Assembly: GCF_002364335.1 (NCBI RefSeq)
Contig: NZ_DEXW01000027.1
Coordinates: forward strand, 387-14,188
DNA from: Winogradskyella sp. UBA3174
Lineage (GTDB): Bacteria > Bacteroidota > Bacteroidia > Flavobacteriales > Flavobacteriaceae
DNA length: 13,802 bases
Direction: 5' to 3'
The notes beneath the pieces were generated by a model. It did not search any database. It worked only from the letters and a program-made list of their open reading frames with translations, and had not been told where the DNA came from. The position numbers and the translations under genes are program-made. Below, piece after piece: positions 13,014 to 13,802 of this stretch. Position 1 is the first letter of the stretch; each line of letters opens with the position of its first letter.

Positions 13014-13802
13014 ATCACTAAAGCTTTTTATCTTTTTCACTTTATGTTCTGTGCTAGCAATAGCTCAGGAGAAGCAGCAGCTTATTAATGTTATAGGTGT
13101 TTTGGAAAATAGATTTGAAGTTAAGTTTTCGTATGCTGTAAAAGATGTTGAAGCTATTATGGTGCATAAGCCAGATGAAGAGGATTCGCTTAAGTCTATA
13201 ATAGAGAACCTAAATAATACAACGTTATTGAACTTCAAGTTTTTGACCGAACGCTATATTACCATCTCTATCATTGACAAAACTATTGATATTTGTGGTG
13301 TTTTATTGTCAGAAGATAAAATACCACTTTCCGGAGCTTCAATAGTTGTAAACAACACAGTAAAAGGTGCTATTTCAGCTGGTAATGGTGCGTTTGCGAT
13401 GGGTGATGTTCCTGTTAACGCGACAATAACAATCTCTTTTTTAGGTTTTGAAAACTTATCAATTAGGGCCTTGGAACTTTGGAAGAATGAATCTTGTAAA
13501 ACACTGATAGTTGAGGAAAAAGCCGAAGTCCTTAATCAAATTCTAATTACTAAATTTTTAACCACAGGTATTCAAAAACGAATTGACGGAAGTACAATTT
13601 TAAATACAGAAAAATTTGGAATTCTTCCGGGTCTTATTGAGCCGGATATTTTACAATCGATACAAGCACTTCCTGGTGTTGAAAGTGTTAACGAAAGTAT
13701 TGCCAATATTAATGTTCGTGGTGGTACTAATGATCAAAATCTCATCGTATGGGATAATATAAAGATGTATCATTCAGGTCATTTCTTTGGCCTTATTTCA
13801 GC
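13000..13802 (+). CDS. TonB-dependent receptor with STN signalling domain (3' end outside window)
   Basis: 267 codons are visible from ATG 13000; the frame runs open to the window end. Signal peptide MNLTKSLKLFIFFTLCSVLAIA. Residues ~28-92 look like an STN/secretin short domain ('LINVIGVLENRFEVKFSYA... LKSIIENLNNTTLLNFKF'), the part that contacts FecR. Residues ~98-172 are a carboxypeptidase-like regulatory domain ('CGVLLSEDKIPLSGASIVV... GAFAMGDVP... ISFLGFE'). The plug domain begins near 205: 'PDILQSIQALPGVESVNE', then 'INVRGGTNDQNLIVWDNIKM'. The barrel lies beyond the window. It imports or senses an unidentified ligand across the outer membrane using TonB. The start is chosen because it overlaps the fecR stop and gives a clean signal peptide. 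Confidence 0.92.
   Translation, partial: MNLTKSLKLFIFFTLCSVLAIAQEKQQLINVIGVLENRFEVKFSYAVKDVEAIMVHKPDEEDSLKSIIENLNNTTLLNFKFLTERYITISIIDKTIDICGVLLSEDKIPLSGASIVVNNTVKGAISAGNGAFAMGDVPVNATITISFLGFENLSIRALELWKNESCKTLIVEEKAEVLNQILITKFLTTGIQKRIDGSTILNTEKFGILPGLIEPDILQSIQALPGVESVNESIANINVRGGTNDQNLIVWDNIKMYHSGHFFGLIS

Noticed and set aside
1..13802. CRISPR array, tRNA, rRNA or a complete insertion sequence
   Set aside because: No regularly spaced repeats, cloverleaf or rRNA-like sequence, or intact transposase was recognised on either strand.

Overview
The window looks like chromosomal DNA of a marine-type Flavobacteriaceae (Bacteroidota). The evidence is low GC, TAnnTTTG-type promoter boxes, few Shine-Dalgarno sequences, a type IX secretion (T9SS) sorting tail, DUF2911 and DUF6090 proteins, and a FecI/FecR/TonB-receptor cassette of Bacteroidota type. 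The genus cannot be fixed from the sequence.

Left part (1-5384): the 3' end of a T9SS cargo gene, a convergent DUF2911 lipid-free secreted protein, and asparagine synthase asnB. A decaying patch follows, with two crippled tandem DUF6090 membrane-protein relics on either side of a small TerB-like gene. A PagL-like (acyloxyacyl hydrolase family) outer-membrane protein closes this part on the minus strand.

Middle (5385-7727): gyrB, preceded by a good Bacteroidota promoter. A terminator-like hairpin lies between that promoter and the start codon.

Right part (7815-13802): a cell-surface signalling locus. On the plus strand are an ECF sigma factor, a FecR anti-sigma factor and a TonB-dependent receptor with an N-terminal STN domain (cut by the window edge). 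On the minus strand are a Cys-bounded repeat lipoprotein, a metzincin-like lipoprotein protease, an outer-membrane beta-barrel protein, and a secreted protein with a His/Tyr/Cys-rich tail.

The main discovery is a two-part element, TAGGGTAA - 14 nt - GTCTTA. It occurs three times in the window with identical spacing, each time correctly oriented directly upstream of a gene: fecR, the repeat lipoprotein, and the His/Tyr-rich protein. I interpret it as the promoter recognised by the sigma factor encoded between them. That defines a local regulon joining the receptor/anti-sigma operon to surface and periplasmic proteins on the opposite strand.

Between sigma and fecR lies the broken N-terminus of an IS1595-like transposase. 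It contains a 16-bp-arm perfect palindrome, and the frameshift in the gene coincides with the two bases that make the palindrome perfect.
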